Below, in pieces: positions 61,986 to 64,000 of a stretch of DNA of 64,000 nt; the first letter of the stretch is position 1, and each line of letters begins with the position of its first letter. Below the pieces are notes generated by a model. That model was not told where the DNA came from, ran no database searches, and saw only the letters and a list, made by a program, of their open reading frames with translations. The stretch covers positions 372,001 through 436,000 of the forward strand of contig NZ_NEQV01000005.1 of the NCBI RefSeq assembly GCF_002799245.1, written 5' to 3'. Source of the stretch: Stenotrophomonas maltophilia. GTDB taxonomy: Bacteria; Pseudomonadota; Gammaproteobacteria; Xanthomonadales; Xanthomonadaceae. Both the position numbers and the translations under genes were made by a program.

Positions 61986-63844
61986 CCGCTGCAGCCTCCA
62001 CCACGCCCCTGCGCATCGCGCTGGTCGGTAACCCGAACAGCGGCAAGACTGCGCTGTTCAACCAGCTGACCGGCAGCCGGCAGAAGGTCGCGAACTACAC
62101 CGGCGTCACCGTCGAGCGCAAGGAAGGCCGCCTGCGTGCGCCGTCCGGCCGTGAATTCGCCGTGCTCGACCTGCCGGGCGCCTACAGCCTGCACCCCGCC
62201 AGCCTGGACGAGGCGATCACCCGTGACCTGTGCCGGGGTTTCTACCCGGGCGAAGCCGCGCCGGACGTGCTGCTGTGCGTGATCGATGCGACCAACCTGC
62301 GCCTGCACCTGCGTTTCGCGCTGGAACTGCGCGAGCTGGGCAAGCCGATGGTGGTGGCCCTGAACATGGTTGATGCGGCCCAGCGCCGCGGCATCCAGGT
62401 GGATGTGGCCGCGCTGGAGCGCGAGCTGGGCGTGCCGGTGGTGGAGACCGTGGCGGTGCGCAAGCAGGGCGCCAAGTCCCTGGTCGAGCGCCTCGACGCG
62501 ATGGTGCCGCACCTGGACGCGCCGGTGCCGGGCCCGGAAGGTGGCATCGACTACCACGCCAAGGTGCGCGAGATCCTGTCGGTCGCCGTGCGGATGCCGG
62601 CGCGCACCGCGAAAATCGACGACGCGCTGGACCGCTGGCTGCTGCATCCGGTGTTCGGCCTGGTCACCCTGGTGGTGGTCATGTTCCTGATCTTCCAGGC
62701 CGTGTTTGCCTGGGCGACGCCGGTCATGGATGGCATCGAGGCAGGCTTCGGCTGGCTGGGCGAGTTTGTCGGCGGTGTCCTGCCGGAGGGGCCACTTACC
62801 AGCCTGCTGACCGACGGCATCATTGCTGGCGTCGGCGGCGTTGTGGTGTTCCTGCCGCAGATCCTGATCCTGTTCTTCTTCATCCTGGTGCTGGAGGAAT
62901 CCGGCTACCTGCCGCGTGCGGCGTTCCTGCTTGATCGCATGATGGCCGGAGCCGGCCTGTCCGGCCGTTCGTTCATCCCGCTGCTGTCCAGCTTCGCCTG
63001 TGCGGTGCCGGGCATCATGGCGACCCGCAGCATCCAGGATCCGCGTGACCGCCTGGCCACCATCCTGGTCGCACCGCTGATGACCTGTTCGGCGCGCCTG
63101 CCGGTCTACACGCTGCTGATCGGTGCGTTCATTCCCAATGCCAAGGTCGGCATCTTCAACCAGCAGGGCCTGGTCCTGTTCGGCCTGTATGTGGCGGGCA
63201 TCCTCAGCGCGCTGGCGATGTCGTGGATCATGAAGAAGTGGCGGCGCGACAAGAGCGAGCATCCGCTGATGCTGGAGCTGCCGTCCTACCGCCTGCCGCA
63301 TGTGCGTGACCTGGCCGTGGGCCTGTACGAGCGCGCGATGATCTTCCTGCGTCGCGTGGGTGGCATCATCCTGGCGCTGACCATCCTGCTGTGGGTGCTG
63401 CTGACCTTCCCGGGGGCACCGGCCGACGCCACGATGCCGGCCATTGATTACAGTTACGCCGGCCAGATCGGCCACGCGATGACGGCCGTCTTCGCGCCGC
63501 TGGGCTTCAACTGGCAGATCTGCATCGCGCTGATACCGGGCCTGGCTGCGCGCGAAGTGGCAGTGTCCTCGCTGGCGACGGTGTACGCGCTGTCGGCGGC
63601 TGACGATGACGCGGCGATCTCGGCGCTGTCGCCTGTGGTGGCCGATGGCTGGTCGCTGGCAACTGGACTGGCGCTGATGGTGTGGTTCATCTACGCACCG
63701 ATGTGCATCTCGACGCTGGCCACCATCAAGCGCGAGACCAACTCGTGGAAGCAGATGGGCTTCGCCGCGTTCTACCTGTTCGCGGCGGCTTACGTGGCCG
63801 CGCTGATCACCTACCAGGTGACCAGGGCGCTGGGGGGCGGCTGA
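61982..63844 (+). CDS. feoB: Ferrous iron transporter B
   Basis: 620 residues. N-terminal G protein with P-loop GNPNSGKT (16-23), the switch region NYTGVTVERKEG, DLPGAYSL and NMVD, followed by a GDI-like helical stretch and a membrane domain with two gate motifs (EESGYLPRAAFLLDRMM, SFACAVPGIMATR). Shorter than E. coli FeoB (773) but normal for the short class. The stop overlaps the ATG of the next gene (ATGA-type). Confidence 0.95.
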   Translation: MTAAASTTPLRIALVGNPNSGKTALFNQLTGSRQKVANYTGVTVERKEGRLRAPSGREFAVLDLPGAYSLHPASLDEAITRDLCRGFYPGEAAPDVLLCVIDATNLRLHLRFALELRELGKPMVVALNMVDAAQRRGIQVDVAALERELGVPVVETVAVRKQGAKSLVERLDAMVPHLDAPVPGPEGGIDYHAKVREILSVAVRMPARTAKIDDALDRWLLHPVFGLVTLVVVMFLIFQAVFAWATPVMDGIEAGFGWLGEFVGGVLPEGPLTSLLTDGIIAGVGGVVVFLPQILILFFFILVLEESGYLPRAAFLLDRMMAGAGLSGRSFIPLLSSFACAVPGIMATRSIQDPRDRLATILVAPLMTCSARLPVYTLLIGAFIPNAKVGIFNQQGLVLFGLYVAGILSALAMSWIMKKWRRDKSEHPLMLELPSYRLPHVRDLAVGLYERAMIFLRRVGGIILALTILLWVLLTFPGAPADATMPAIDYSYAGQIGHAMTAVFAPLGFNWQICIALIPGLAAREVAVSSLATVYALSAADDDAAISALSPVVADGWSLATGLALMVWFIYAPMCISTLATIKRETNSWKQMGFAAFYLFAAAYVAALITYQVTRALGGG

Positions 63845-64000
63845 TGGACGGCGGACTGCTGCTGCAGTACCTGATCATCGCGGTGGCCGTGCTGGTCAGT
63901 GCCTGGGTGGTGTTGAAGAAGCAGTTCCCGGGTACCGTGCGCAAGCTGCGCGGCGCATTGGCGTTGGCCCTGCTGAAGCCGGGCCGCGCTGCCTGGCTGC
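63844..64000 (+). CDS. Small membrane protein after feoB (FeoI-like), cut by window end
   Basis: At least 52 residues: MDGGLLLQYLIIAVAVLVSAW is one transmembrane helix, followed by a basic cytoplasmic stretch (KKQFPGTVRKLRGALALALL). Its ATG overlaps the feoB stop. S. maltophilia has a third gene of this kind (feoI) in its feo operon; the classical FeoC winged helix is not seen here. Identity rests mainly on position. Confidence 0.75.
   Translation, partial: MDGGLLLQYLIIAVAVLVSAWVVLKKQFPGTVRKLRGALALALLKPGRAAWL

Overview
The window looks like a chromosomal segment of a Stenotrophomonas maltophilia-type gammaproteobacterium (Xanthomonadaceae). This rests on very high GC, a HisG-to-HisIE operon preceded by a TrpR-family gene, many GTAG-headed short palindromes of the SMAG/REP type between genes, an RND pump without its own outer-membrane gene divergent from a two-component system (the SmeYZ/SmeRySy arrangement), and a feoA-feoB operon followed by a small membrane-protein gene. 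No rRNA, tRNA, CRISPR array or phage was seen.

Layout. 1-1.86 kb: end of homoserine kinase and threonine synthase. 2.0-4.6 kb: an FNR-type regulator, divergent hisS and a small lipoprotein. 4.7-12.2 kb: the complete histidine operon hisGDCBHA-F-IE, led by a TrpR/YerC-like gene whose promoter carries a 24-bp near-perfect palindrome. 12.3-17.1 kb: a secreted phosphoesterase and a small unknown gene, then glucokinase, a Tat-exported glycosylasparaginase and CutC. 17.5-20.5 kb: a TonB receptor. 20.5-23.9 kb: a CueR copper regulon (copA, cueR, divergent copZ) with two CueR boxes. 24.0-38.2 kb: a carbohydrate locus with a second TonB receptor, a GH92 alpha-mannosidase, a LacI regulator, an FHS-type sugar transporter, a PfkB kinase, an AGE-family isomerase and a GH2 beta-mannosidase. 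38.2-40.3 kb: methionine salvage mtnBDC. 40.7-43.7 kb: two paralogous APC permeases. 43.8-50 kb: a Nudix hydrolase, a four-copy 128-bp tandem repeat, serA divergent from a D-2-hydroxyacid (D-2-hydroxyglutarate-like) dehydrogenase, and a DUF2388/DUF4105 pair. 50-56.6 kb: the two-component system and RND pump. 56.7-61.6 kb: lipoproteins, the EF-P paralogue EfpL/YeiP, and a leucine/isovalerate catabolism cluster. 61.7-64 kb: feoA-feoB-feoI (the last cut by the window edge).

The most interesting system is a putative LacI-family regulon. A 14-bp palindrome of the form TTGRATCGATCYAA (R is A/G, Y is C/T) occurs before the glk-glycosylasparaginase-cutC operon (one mismatch), before the TonB receptor at 17.5 kb, twice before the TonB receptor at 24-27 kb, and before the GH92 gene. 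It ties two regions 10 kb apart into one likely programme for taking up and dismantling mannose-rich N-glycans down to the GlcNAc-Asn core. Mannose would then be isomerised to fructose and phosphorylated. CutC sits in this operon, translationally coupled to the glycosylasparaginase and away from the copper genes, which suggests a sugar-related role.

Intergenic DNA is rich in palindromes: SMAG monomers and dimers, two copies of a 19-bp-arm palindrome, a perfect 35-bp-arm inverted repeat, and three copies of a larger composite palindromic element.
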